Positions 12,369-23,737 of a stretch of DNA of 64,000 nucleotides are shown here, in pieces. Numbering within the stretch: the first letter of the stretch is position 1; each line of letters begins with the position of its first letter. Source of the DNA: Pyronema omphalodes. Taxonomy: Eukaryota > Ascomycota > Pezizomycetes > Pezizales > Pyronemataceae. Below the pieces are notes generated by a model. That model searched no databases. It was not told the origin of the DNA and saw nothing but the letters and a program-made list of their open reading frames with translations. The position numbers and the translations under genes were made by a program. Location of the stretch: contig JAJJXM010000056.1 of assembly GCA_024516155.1 (NCBI GenBank), positions 186,001 to 250,000 of the forward strand. Direction: 5' to 3'.

Positions 12369-13799
12369 ATGGCGACTCATGCGGCTACTAATAACGGCGC
12401 CACGTCGAATATCGAACTGAGTCCTACGGCTCTACAACCGCAGCTGGTAGTTCCTGCTGGCACGGCCCCTCCGGCAGTGACTGTTTCTACGACTGCCACT
12501 CGCAACCCGCTACAGCTAGATACTAGGGTTGATCAAGATGGTGCTTTCCATCAAGATAAAGTACTCCGAAGCGGGTGGTTATTGAAACGAACCCGTAAGA
12601 CAAAGGTCTGCCCCACCAGCCACTCAAAATGTCTAAAGTTCAAAATAGACAACTCTTGAAGAAATTCCTCAGCTGACTCATCTATCTAAAAATAGGGCTG
12701 GAAAAAACGCTGGTTCGTCCTCCGCGCTGATCGTCTATCCTGCTACAAAGACCAAAAGGAATACAAAATCCACCGACAAATCATGTTATCAGACGTTACA
12801 GCAGTTGCGGCTTTAAAAGATTCCAAACATCCATTCTCATTCGGAGTTTATTCCCAAGCCAAGAATTTCCAATTCCGTGCAGAAAATGAGGATGAGGTAA
12901 ATGATTGGACCGAGAAGATTTGGAAAGCCGTGCATAAAGAAGTTCCCGAACAGAACATGTTATTAAGCTCTCCTATCTGCCCAGGACAGGCCACTATCGG
13001 TGTATTGGGAATGGGTGTCTCAACTGCAGCTTGTACTAGCAATATGCCGCCAGCTCCGATCATCAACTCTCCTGTCTCTCCTGGCGGCGATGGGAATTAT
13101 TCAAGATTTGGTGGAAGAAGAATTTCCACTTATACAATGGATTATTCCGGTCCAGATGTAGGATCCGTCTCATCTCTCGACGATATTGCAAGGATATCAC
13201 AGCTATCATTGAATAACAACCGAGAAGACAACGCCGCCGTTAGCGGCGGAGAAGGAGGACATCAAAGTCACCATGCCGCCGCAGATCCTCAAAACCCAAT
13301 GCCAAAACCTACCAGAAATGGATCCGGATATTCCAGCTCAGAACAACTTCCGCGAGTCATTTGGCATGGATATTTATATTGTCTAAAAAGCAAAGGCGGT
13401 GTTAAACAATGGAAAAAACATTGGATTGTTGTCAAGAATGTTAATATCGCTTTCTATAAAAACGAGGAGGTATGTATAGTATATCATCCCTCATATTTTC
13501 ATTATATCAACTACCAAAAAATTACATTCGAGGGAAATTTGGCTGATTACTAATAATGATAATAGGAATACCGCGCCATTAAAATCCTACCCCTGGAAAA
13601 CATCGTCGATGCAGTCGAAATTGACCCCCTAAGTAAAACTAAAACAAATTGTCTACAAATCATCACGGAATCAAAGGTTTATAGGTTTTCGGCGGATGAT
13701 GAAGAGGTCCTGGTTAAAGCTCTCGGCGCTATGAAATCTGCGCTGGCGAAAAATAAGGGCAATGCTCCGAACGCTTGTAATATCCAGAAGCTGCAATAA
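12369..13799 (+). CDS. Tandem PH-domain protein (Opy1-like)
   Basis: Predicted phosphoinositide-binding, membrane-recruited protein. Exons are 12369-12605, 12696-13469 and 13566-13799 (introns 90 and 96 bp), giving 414 aa. PH1 spans about residues 65-165: it starts VLRSGWLLKR and continues across the first splice into GWKKRWFVLR, ending near DWTEKIWKAV. PH2 spans about 306-405: it starts VIWHGYLYCLKSKGG, has WKKHWIVV, crosses the second splice and ends near MKSALAKNKG. Both carry the Lys/Arg-rich beta1-beta2 loop and the late Trp or hydrophobic helix typical of PH folds. Between them lies a Ser/Gly/Asn-rich linker (about 170-300). Two PH domains and nothing else match the layout of yeast Opy1, which senses PI(4,5)P2. 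The equivalence is an inference from layout. The ATG has a good context (TTACAATGG). Confidence 0.85.
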
Positions 13800-14925
13800 C
13801 AAAGACAGTGCTGCAGCGGTGGTCGTGGCGGTGGTAGTGGTAGAGAAGAACGGGAGGGGAGGGAAGGCGGGGAGGGGAGGGAAGCTGAGGGGCGTATCTT
13901 AAGAGAGTCTCAGAATACTGGCGGAAGAAGAAGTTCCTGGCAGTGGAAATGGAAGTGGCAGTGGCAGCCGCAGCGAAGGAATCAGTCATCACAGGGAATA
14001 CCACCGGGAATACCACCGAGAACTCCTCAGAGAAACTTTGCGGGGGGAATGTTTGATAGTATCGATGGAGTTTTGGCTGCGGCTGCGGCGGCGTCGGCGT
14101 CGGCGTCGGTGTCGGTGGCGGATACTACTACTACTGCTGCTGCTTGGAGACTGTGAAACTATGGAACTGAAACTGTGGAACTGGAACTTCAGAACTGGGA
14201 AATACGCCTCTGGGAAAGTAGGAAATCAACCGGTACTCGTGCCCGAAGAGAAAGATTCGTAGGGAACTTGTTTTTTTTTCTGCCTTTTCTTTCTTTTTTT
14301 TTTCTCTTTTTTTAACAGCATTTTTGTATTTTTGTAATATGAAGATAAAGATAAAATTGAAAAAGTGCCTTGATACTTACAAGTATATTACGTGGGTGTT
14401 TTGTCTTGGCTTAGCATTTGCTGCTGTGTCGTAACTCGTAACTCGTTGCATGTTGCATGTTGCATGTTGCGCATTGATACACAGCTTACATAGGCTAGTC
14501 TGTAAAAGCTAGCGAATACTGGGTGGAATAATTATTACGCATGGACGCATGTAGAAACTTTATGGTTTGGATATTTTGAATATATGGAATATCGGGATTT
14601 TGGGATTTTGGGATTGTGATTATGTATGGAATATATGAATATCGGGATTTTGGGATTTTGGGATTTTGGGATTATGTAGAGAAATTATAGCATTCCTCCC
14701 CGCCGGCCCATCGTCCCTTCCCGCCGGCCCATCGTCCCTTCCCGCTGGTCTATCTTTCATACTTCATATTTCATATGTTATCTTTCATATTTTCATATTT
14801 TCAGCCCTTACAGTCCTTACAGTCCTTACAGTCCTTACAGTCCTTACAGTCTTTACAGTTACCCCCCATATCATTGTTTTTTTCATCTAGATATCCAAGT
14901 CTATTTTTTTCTCTGATATTACACA
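13800..14925. other. 3' region of the PH gene and simple-repeat spacer
   Basis: GGAGGG and GGTGGTAGTGG-type purine-rich DNA follows the stop, then GCGGCGTCGGCGTCGG at about 14080-14115. AT-rich spacer and the arrays listed below come next. The frame at 14038-14262 is driven by this composition. No gene is seen. Confidence 0.5.
14583..14860. repeat. Four adjacent short arrays
   Basis: GGGATTTTG units occur in two blocks (about 14583-14615 and 14626-14675), each preceded by TATGGAATAT. A 21-bp unit (CCCGCCGGCCCATCGTC plus CCTT) repeats about three times at 14698-14752. A 9-bp CCTTACAGT unit repeats about six times at 14805-14860. Confidence 0.85.
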
Positions 14926-14932
14926 GGATGCC

Positions 14933-15422
14933 CCCGTCAAGACATATGTAGAAATATCCAAGACACGCCCTCCGCATAATATTATTCCATATACCCCTCG
15001 CTTGGGTCCATTGTACCGCACCTGCCGCACCTGCCGCTTTGAAAACTAATTTTCTCCACCGTGATTTTTTTTTTCAGTTGTAAATCGAACTTCAAGTTTC
15101 TCTTCATCTACAATTATTAAAGCTTATCTTCAACCACAACAATTTGCATAATTGAGCATGCCAGTGTAACGTCAATTCATTATTCGGTAGAAATTGGGCA
15201 CATCACGTGATCCTAGATGTTCTTGTCCTTGCGCAAGAATCTTCGGAGGGGCCATTCACGAAGGGCCTCATATCTGGATTTCAACTTTGAAAAAAAAAAT
15301 GCTTCGAATAAACTTCTTCGCGGCTGGTTGCGGCGGCATGGATCTAAGCGACGGGTATACTGCGTAGAAAAAAACTTTTGGGGGTGTCTTGGATATTTCG
15401 ATGTCTTGACGGGGGTATCCTG
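14933..15422. mobile_element. MITE-like element with terminal inverted repeats, about 490 bp
   Basis: The left end reads CAGGATGCCCCCGTCAAGA and the right end is its inverted complement with one mismatch in the first 22 bases. The similarity continues inward for about 40 bp, through GAAATATCCAAGACAC on the left and GTGTCTTGGATATTTC on the right. The left arm has a 5-bp insertion. The inside encodes no transposase. A clear target-site duplication was not found. Similarity to the third copy at 17055-17148 continues about 12 bases past the right end, so the true boundary may lie slightly outside. No transposon superfamily can be named. Confidence 0.55.
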
Positions 15423-16140
15423 AATAATTTCCGTGATTTAAATTGTTTTTATTGTGATTTATAAAATAACAACTCTTTACTATGTAGACAACCCCGAAAC
15501 TTCCTACATCATGATACGACGTACCATGTAGTGGCTAAAAGACAATGGGACTTTCAATTGTTTTTGCAATAGTACACTGATACTGTTTGTAAAAACTAGC
15601 GCGAACTATGTCTTGGGTATTTTCTCTTTGGACCGTAGTCGAATGCTGCAGTCAACGGCGAATTTTGCTGTCGGGACTCGGTTGTACATAGTCCGAGACT
15701 CCGAGGTGTCAGACGGACCCCCGATGTGTAGTCCTGTCCCTGTACCCTTGGAATCCCGGACCGGACCCATCAAAGAATGGGAAACACTGGAATATGCTAT
15801 ATATACATACGGAGGTTTCTTATAAAACTGCTGTTAACTTCCGAATCCCGGAATAGTCGATAATGCTGTGTACCAGGCCACATGCATGCATGCACAGCAC
15901 AGAAAAGAAAATGGGGAAGAGAGGAGAAGAGTTGGATAAGGTTACCGGTAGCGGTCACAGAGACAGGGTTAAAGAGGGTGAATTTCAGAAAGCCTAGCTG
16001 GAGCTCCGGGCCATATGTATACCCTCCACTACATAGGCTATCAGCACAATATCTCTTTCCACCCATGGATAGACAAAACTCCATCTTTCCTCCACTATTG
16101 GTATCTGACGGCGACGGCAGAGTCGAATTATGGACGTTAA

Positions 16141-16179
16141 CCCACCACCGCCCACCACCGCCCACCACCGCCCACCACC
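16141..16179. repeat. CCCACCACCG decamer array
   Basis: Nearly four perfect tandem copies of a 10-bp unit. Confidence 0.9.
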
Positions 16180-16319
16180 AACGGTAATTGCTCATCTTTT
16201 TTCTTCCATGATATACATAGACTACTTGATAGTTTGCAATCCCAGCTCTCTACGACTTGAAATCGCAATACTGATAATCCCTACAGATAGCCGGAGACTT
16301 TGGGAAACTTATGGAGGTA

Positions 16320-16896
16320 ACCACGCTAATATTTTACTCTGTAATTTGGGCAATGTCAAAACGTCTCTGCATGGTGCTTGGGAAGATCTGCTACCGGTAA
16401 CCGAACATGATGGGTTACTGCTCTGATGATGTCGATATGGAGGTAGATGGTGGGAAAGTTAGCGAAGAGTCTCACTGATTCGACGGTGACAGTCAACCTG
16501 GGCCCATAATACGATATGATTTTGGTACTTCGCTTGAGTAGCTAGCGATATTGAGAAGTTTTACCCCCTCTCTATGGTCATTCATGGTGAGGAACATCAT
16601 TCAAGGGTAGAGTTTCTTCCCATGTTGTTTATAACTAGAACTAACCACTTTGCGAGACACACAGCTTACGCTTGTATGCCATTAATGCTACTCTATTTCT
16701 CACTCCCAGAATTTAGAAACGTTTATCCATGGAATGTGGGAACGCCGACCATCAACCATACTGGGTTACTGCTTTGACGATGCCACTAGAGCGGCCGTGT
16801 TTGGAAACGTTAGCAAAGGGCTTCACTATTTGGGAGGTATTGTTGACTTGGGTTCCGACTATGTAGTATGATATCATAGAGAAGAATTCGCTTGAG
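16320..16896. repeat. Old tandem duplication, two copies of about 220 bp
   Basis: Copy 1 is about 16320-16538 and copy 2 about 16675-16896. Shared blocks in the same order are CTAATATT/TTAATGCT, AAACGT...CATGG, TGGGTTACTGCT, AAGTTAGCGAAG/ACGTTAGCAAAG, CTTCACT-like, TACGATATGAT/TAGTATGATAT and TTCGCTTGAG. Identity is roughly 60-65 per cent by eye, with small indels. Neither copy has a usable frame. Confidence 0.6.
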
Positions 16897-17054
16897 GGTA
16901 TTAGGCTACAATGCACCCATAAGGGGTATCTCCGAACTTGGGAGAAGCCCGAATAGCATTATTTGCTTCTTATTAAAATTGTCTGGTCCTCCGCAAAATA
17001 GAACTGATCATCCTACTTTGAGAAGAAGTGCGCCTTTTTGAATTTAGTTGGCTA

Positions 17055-17148
17055 AGCGAGGAGTATATTGCATAAAGAAAACTTTTGGGGGTATCTTGGA
17101 TATTTCGATGTCTTGGAGGGTGCATCCTGCATAATTTCCGCTTTTTTA
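17055..17148 (+). repeat. Third copy of the MITE end sequence
   Basis: About 94 bp aligning with 15347-15440 at roughly 84 per cent by eye. Shared words include ACTTTTGGGGGT, TCTTGGATATTTCGATG and ATAATTTCCG. No matching inverted partner is visible upstream, so this is a solo end or a truncated copy. Confidence 0.7.
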
Positions 17149-17161
17149 TCGAACGCATGGG

Positions 17162-18443
17162 GACTCATGCTCATTGCTCATTGCTCATTGCTCGATGGAC
17201 TCGATGAATCATGAATATAAAGTCTCGAATCTCGCATCATGATGAAAGGAAGGAAGGAAGGAAGCAAGGAAGCACGGAAGGAATACGAGATAACCAACAC
17301 CAAACTACCAGCTACCAGCTACCAGCCACCAACCCAACTTTAAATACAGGATACATCATATCCACCTACTTACGTATTAATATTTCTGTTTCTCAAAAAT
17401 TGTTTTACGAAACATTTGTCGGTCTGGCATTATAACTACATTACTTATAGTGCTCGTAGCTCGGATAGAGTATGTATGTATGTATGTATGTAGATTGATG
17501 TAAAACCTTAAAACCTGTCAGAATACTAGGCTCTAGCTGATTCCTAAGTATGCCAGATACCCTCCACCCCCTCCCCCTCCCAACAAGGTGCAAACGAAGA
17601 CATTCGACACGTTGTACGGACCATGGACCATGGTGGACCTGGGATCATGCTTAAAAGGATATTATAGATACATAATCATAGTTCTCGGCATTACATCATA
17701 CATCATACACCATACATCATACATCATACACCTCTCTACTCCTTCTAACCCAGCTCCTCAAGACTAAATACCCCCAAACCCGGCCCAGCGCATAATACCT
17801 TCAAAAATTAATTTAAATCAACAATACCCGCGGTTAGTATTTCTTCTGCACGGTACCTTATGAGTGATATGGTATGATTATGATTATATCCATGCACCAT
17901 GCACCCACCATGTCTATATCTAAACCCTTAATTTTTTTTTTTTTTTTTTTTTTTTGACCGAGCCTTTATTCTTATAAATTAATGATGCAAAGTTCCATAT
18001 ACGGTATACCACCACTTTATTCCCGTGTACTCTGTCACTGTCACTGTCATTGTCATTGTCATTGTTATTGTCATTGTTACTTTCATCAACAGCTCCGGTT
18101 TAAATTTCAATACACCGTATATATCATGATACTGCAGAGCCTTTTCTTTAAAATATGGTTTAGGTTGACGGACCAGGGTCTCGTTGGAATTTGGGGGTAT
18201 CGTTAGAAAAAAGACGGGGTGGCGTGGGGGGGGGGGGGGGGTGGGGGAGGAGGGGAGTTGTTGATCATGTTTTACGGAGATTGGAATAGAACGAGGGGGA
18301 TATCTTCTATTCGTGTGGCTATAGACGACCTTCTGAAACTGTAAGATGTACATATGTATCGTGGAAAGATCATCTTTATCAGTTGTCTGGATTTGGTTCG
18401 ACGAGTATTATGGGCTGGCTGGGGAGGGGGGGGGGGGGGGGGG
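17162..18443. repeat. Microsatellite cluster with homopolymers
   Basis: GCTCATT units lie at about 17165-17195, GGAA at about 17248-17264, TATG at about 17472-17492 and CATACATCAT units at about 17695-17732. A run of 24 T lies at 17932-17955. CTGTCA/TTGTCA hexamers lie at about 18026-18081. G runs lie at 18226-18241 (16) and 18426-18443 (18). Confidence 0.85.
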
Positions 18444-20772
18444 TGGAATTGTGACATCATGTGTTAAGGTTCAAGGATAAGAATAAGGATGAGGATGGGG
18501 GTGTAGATTTCATTTTTCGAGATTTCGGGATATGATGGGTTCGGAATGACTTTTGAATGAGAGGATACGTTGACTACAGAATCGCTGATGGACGCAAAAG
18601 TCGGCAGCAGGATAGTGAAGGATTGTAGATATCTATAACATTCTGCTACCAAAACATAATATAGTCCGACTTTACGAAGTAGAATCAGTAGTCTCTTCAA
18701 GACAGAGCTCTAGAGCGGTATAATGAGCACATTACCGTAACAAAAAAGGTTCTGGAAGAAAGTCACAACATCTACAAAACCTTAGCAAAAGGAACTGGGT
18801 AAACTATTTACTATTTCCCTAATTCCACATTTTCCACTGCCGACTAATATCGCCCTTTCCCCGTGGTTTAAATAAACCACAGTCCGCCGACCTTCTAATT
18901 TTCCATCCCATATTTCCCAGTCACCTACCCAGCCAGCAAACCTACAGATTACACTACCGTCTTAACCATTACCAACGAATCATGAATACTAACATAGACC
19001 CACTAGCACACCAGCACCTTACCATTCCCATAATCCAAACTTCCAGTAAATGATCCAAGCCTCCATAGACTATAGCCACGAAGATTCTTTCCATATCAGC
19101 AAAAGCTCACCACTGACCAGATGAAATCTTTCCCCATGAGTCATCGTTATGGATAATATTAACATACCACCGCCCCTTTCCAGTAGTATCGATGAGTTAT
19201 GCTTTTACTGTGAATGTGTGGCTATCATCATCCGCGGATTTACCATCTTCATCTTCATCTTCGTGACCTAGGCTCCAGTTATCTCCTACATGGAGCTGGC
19301 CCCTGGGCTTGTGGATGGGTTTAGAAGTTAGTGGTGGGTTGTACAGCTGCTTTTAATAGCGAGGCATTTTCAGCTGGTTCACTGATTCACCGACTCATTG
19401 ACTCACTGCATTATTTACGAAGATCTGATTCGGCATGGGAAACGGAAGTAAGTCGAGAGGGGAGGGATAGGAAGAGGAGAAAAGAGCTGTGGGTGGAATG
19501 AAATAACCGGCTTTCTGGATTGTGGGAAGAGGGGGGTGAAGATGAGGGACAGCGGGGACTTTCTTGGAGGAGAACAGAAGTTTTCATGAAGCGGTGGGAA
19601 TTATTTTTTTTCCGGGATGTATGGGAAGAAAATAAAATGAGGAAGAACGGATAGATACGGGTGAATGTGTAAATATATGAAGAACTTTGGAGGAAGTGTG
19701 GGACCTGGGTAAAGAATGTATCTTCATAAGACGCAATGGTTAGAAGCTATTCGGAAGGCAGCGAGATGACCTTCTAAGGGTGAGATAGAAATTGGGAAGA
19801 TGAGTTTAAGTAAACTCCAGTTCCGGGGGGCGGGGGGATGGTGTATTCCGCGCTATGGATATAATTACAGTGGCTTCGTCTCCGGTCCTAGTTGCTATCT
19901 TCTATCGTCGGCAATGATTAAATTCGCTTCAAGCCAATACTTGGAAGTTCAACCTGAATATTAACATTAAGCCAATGACTTCTCCACATTCTAAAAGACA
20001 ACCAGTCCAAAAACCCCGAAAAGTCCTATCGACACTTTTTATGGAAGCGAGTGATACATAGTGTCTAGTCATGTGATCTCCACACCACATGCCTACTGAA
20101 TGCTCAATACGTATCTTCCACTCCAGTCTTCAATAAATCGGCATTATCATTTTTTATTCACACTTCTATTTCTCCTTCACCGGTCCTGCAATGTCTGTAC
20201 CTGAACTATCTCTCAATAAATATACCAGCGAACCCCGGTCAAGCACAATCCCTGTAGGCTGCACCGTCACGTCTCATAACCACCGGGCAACCCCATCGTG
20301 AAACCACCATGAAGCAATAGCCGCCGATATTAAGACAAACCTCAAATTTCATTGGTAGTGGTAACTTCTGGTACGCTTATGCTTCAGGTATCAAGTCTCC
20401 GTTTACCCTTGATGAGTTTAGTTTGCGTTGCTTTGCAGTATATAGATTTGTAAATTGCGCACCGGGAGGCTTTTTGTATTGTAGTTTACTCGTTTATGTA
20501 TAGATCTCTACATAGCTGAGACTTGACAAGTTTTCGATACCTTAGCTAGCTGGGTAGTTAGCTGCTTGTACTATTCCCTTGGCCTTTTATTCTTTCGTCA
20601 CTCTTTTTTTTTAGTCTTTTACTTACTTACTGGAAGCTGTTTTCTGCTTTTGCTTTTATTACTCTTCGTCTCGCTCGACTGGAGTTGATCTCCATTTTCA
20701 TTAAGGCAGGCAGTGTCGGTGGACTTTGCCAACACATAATCCATCTCTCCATACGATATATTGCTATCCAGC

Positions 20773-22986
20773 ATGTTGTTATATCTTTCAATATTCTGCT
20801 TTACATTATCGACGGCATCAGCACAGGGGGTTCGCATGATGGGAGTGAATACTATACAACCAAATCGAACTCCATTTGCAGTAAGTAAACACTACCATAT
20901 ACGCAATCTGCCCCCTCATCAAGAACTTCCAGTCCGCTGATTATTATAACCCCAGGTCTCTACCAATGGACAAACCGGCTATCTCGCCTCCATGCAGAGC
21001 AACACCTCCGCTTCTATTCAGCAGCTTGCGATTGCAAATTTCTCCGGGACGGCTCCAGTTATACAACTCCCCGGTGTTACCGAGTGTGCGTAAAAATTCT
21101 TTTTTTTTTTTCCATTATTACCATCTTTAACCTTTTTCATATCTTAATCTCTTCAAATTATATTTTCTATTTTCTCTTTTCTCATCCCCTGCAAGATGAA
21201 TCATCCAAACCCAGTAAACCAAGCTAACCAGTAATGAACCATAAATGCAGTATCCTCAATAGTAGCACACACCAACGGCTTCACCGTGATGCTACATACA
21301 ATATCAGGAGACATCCTGCTCCGCCGATTCATAAATGGAAAAGAACAATGGAATACGACTTTAGGCCGTTCGTTGTCTCCAGGTGGAGGAATGGTTTTTT
21401 CCGAGAAAACTGGATTGTATGGGGTTTACTTTGGTGTTGCTGGTGTGTGCTTTAACCCTCCCCCCCCCCCCCCCCCCCCACCACCACCACCCCTCCCAAG
21501 GCATTGTCATTCGGAGTTACTTACGGTGGTGGTCATGATTACTGATATTGTGGCTTGTTTGCTTTTTTTAGCACCTGGAGGAAATGGAACTGATATCAAG
21601 ATGTTGGCTGTTCACTATGATGGTGTTAATGGCAAGGGAGATATAACTGAGGTATTGATGGATCCCTTCTCGGCAGCTTCGTCACAATCAGCACCGAAAT
21701 GTGTGGTAAATACGGGGATTGTAACTGCTAGTAATGGGAGCTTTGTGAGTAGTTGTTTGGATATCAACAACGGTCTATGGATGGGTGATACGGTTATTGC
21801 AGAGAAGACTGTTCCTGGGGATGTGAAGGGGAATTTTAATAAGCTGGCACGATTCCCGGGAGATGGGGAGTTGTTTGTTATGGCTTATCTTGTTGGGGCC
21901 GGTAATGGTTCGTCAGCGGGTTTGTTATCAGGATCTTTGGGAGGAGGTTCGTCAGGGTCTTTGATACGATCTTCAGGTACGCCGATGGCTTCATCAGGAA
22001 GATGTTTAGATGATTCTTCCACCGGGGGATCGTCAATGATTTCATCAGGGACGTCGGTGGATTCATCAGCTAATTCATCAGCAGCCTTAGTACCCGCCAA
22101 TGTCGGCGTCTCGCTTCTTTCCCCCGCCAATTCGCTTCATATAAGCACTTTACTAACATCTACATCCTTATCCGCATCCGTATCCGAGACAAACCTTAAC
22201 CCACGTGTTTGCCCCATTACTCCCACGCAAGCCCTGGTAACCTACGAAACTATATCAAACGGAAGATTTCTCGGGACTAATCTCCAGATCCTCAGTGCGT
22301 CGGGAGAGAGAATCGGGCGTGCCAGATTGATGAAAGGGATGAGGATTAGTGGTGATATTGTTAGCATCAGGGGAAATGGTCAGAGTGCTAAGCTGTGTTG
22401 GCCTTATTTTTTGGTCCCGTCAGGAACATCCGATGCAGCGGAGCCTAAGGTTCAGTTTATGTGTGCCGTTCTAGGTGGAGGAAATTCTAATAATCCGCCG
22501 AATATTCCCCCGATTAAAAGTGGGGAGCCGCCTGCCACGGGTAGTGGTAGATCTGCGGAACCCACGGCCATTCCGACACCAACTACTAAGGTGAATTCGA
22601 CACCGATAACAACAACAAAGGCGACTCCGACTTCGGTGACGGAGAAGACGACAGTTATTAGTAGCTCTACAAAGGCGACAGCGATAGCAACTGTGACTGT
22701 GACGAGGAGCTTTGTTTTTGTTACTAAAACTAGCCGAAGGAGAGTTACTGTTACTAGATCTACGGTTAGACTTCCGTCTAATTTGCCTCCGACTTTATCA
22801 GTTTCATCGCCGGCAAAAACGGTTTCGAAAACTCCGCCGACCTCTATCATCACCTCAGCCCCTGAACTCACTACTTCAATCGTGGTGGCGCCGGGGAGAA
22901 GGTTCGTACATGTTTCGTCCCTTCTGAAATCCGGGAGAAAGGATGTCAGGGTCACCAGGACGGTGACAGTTACTGGGAGAAGTTAG
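20773..22986 (+). CDS. Predicted secreted Ser/Thr-rich protein, family not recognised
   Basis: Four exons, 20773-20880, 20956-21085, 21251-21442 and 21572-22986, joined by GT-AG introns of 75, 165 and 129 bp, give 614 aa. The start was chosen because it yields a signal peptide (MLLYLSIFCFTLSTASA, cleaved before about residue 18). The mature N-terminal half (about 18-230) looks folded and carries several N-x-S/T sites, with text such as YLASMQSN, FTVMLHTISG and GVYFGVAAPGGNGTDIKM. A Ser/Gly-rich linker follows (about 230-300). After a second folded-looking stretch come a Thr/Ser/Pro-rich region (about 445-560) and a basic TVTVTRS-type tail. No GPI-like hydrophobic tail is seen, so it is probably secreted or wall-associated. 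The gene is alone on its strand. Exon 4 is certain as an open frame; exons 1-3 are inferred from splice sites and the signal peptide. Confidence 0.65.
21460..21479. repeat. Poly-C run (20 C) inside an intron
   Basis: Lies in the third intron of the secreted-protein gene, followed by ACCACCACC. Translated in the frame of the flanking exons it would encode a polyproline stretch. Confidence 0.9.
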
Positions 22987-23737
22987 AGTTTCCGCGATTG
23001 TTGTGGGGGAGGTGGAGTGATTGTAGGGTCCACGTGAGGCGACGGATGGCCCGAAACACAAGGGAAAGCGTGGGGCGTTTACATAAGGCGGAAGACTCGG
23101 CAAGTTGACCGGATGAGGCTCGGCGAGGGGAGTTTTGGCTGTACCGAGAATATAGAAGGATTGTGGAAATGTATTGGATTGAGACAGAAGTTTCGGAGAT
23201 GAATGAGGATGTTTCGAAATATTATTTTGACAGTTTTATACGTCGCGTAACACGGTGCTGATCACTGTCGCGTAAATATGCACGATGACAGGCGCGAGAT
23301 GCATGATGATGCACCGCTCGTTAATGCACCAATCCACTTGCTGCTCATCCCATTGTGCGCACGCACGATGCATCAACCCCCGCATCTCTGCCGTCTTTGC
23401 ACTCTCTCTTTACCCCGCCCGCCCATCACCGAAGATGACTGACGAAAACACCCGGAGATCAGTCCGCCCGCTCTTTGCTTACCCTCTTATCAGATCAAGC
23501 TAGATTCAGCGGGAAGCCTAACAAAACCTTCCTCTGCGCTAAACTTTTGGCGTTCTTCTTTATCGGCTTACCAGCGCCAATCAATTTTTCGACCCCCATC
23601 TGTTTTCTCCACCTCCCATAATCACGCAAGTCCCAAGAGTTCTGTTCCAGAGGAGTAATAGGTTTCTGAACCTTTACCTCAATTCGTTCCACACCTCCGT
23701 TCTCCCCACTCGCGTACGAAGCTCTAGAATATTCACA
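22987..23737. other. Spacer between the secreted-protein gene and phosphoserine phosphatase
   Basis: 3' UTR of the first gene, then a region with repeated GATGCA/TGCATGATG words at about 23280-23375. This is followed by CT-rich DNA that should be promoter and leader of the phosphatase gene. No gene is seen. Confidence 0.5.

Larger units (their letters stand above)
15423..20772. other. 5.3-kb spacer between the MITE-like element and the secreted-protein gene
   Basis: No gene is recognised. The spacer holds the third copy of the MITE end sequence, an old 220-bp tandem duplication, several microsatellites and two poly-G runs. The last 600 bp before 20773 are AT-rich and probably contain the promoter of the secreted-protein gene. 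Confidence 0.5.

Noticed and set aside
22452..22955. 167-codon minus-strand frame
   Set aside because: Antisense shadow of the Thr/Ser-rich exon of the secreted-protein gene.
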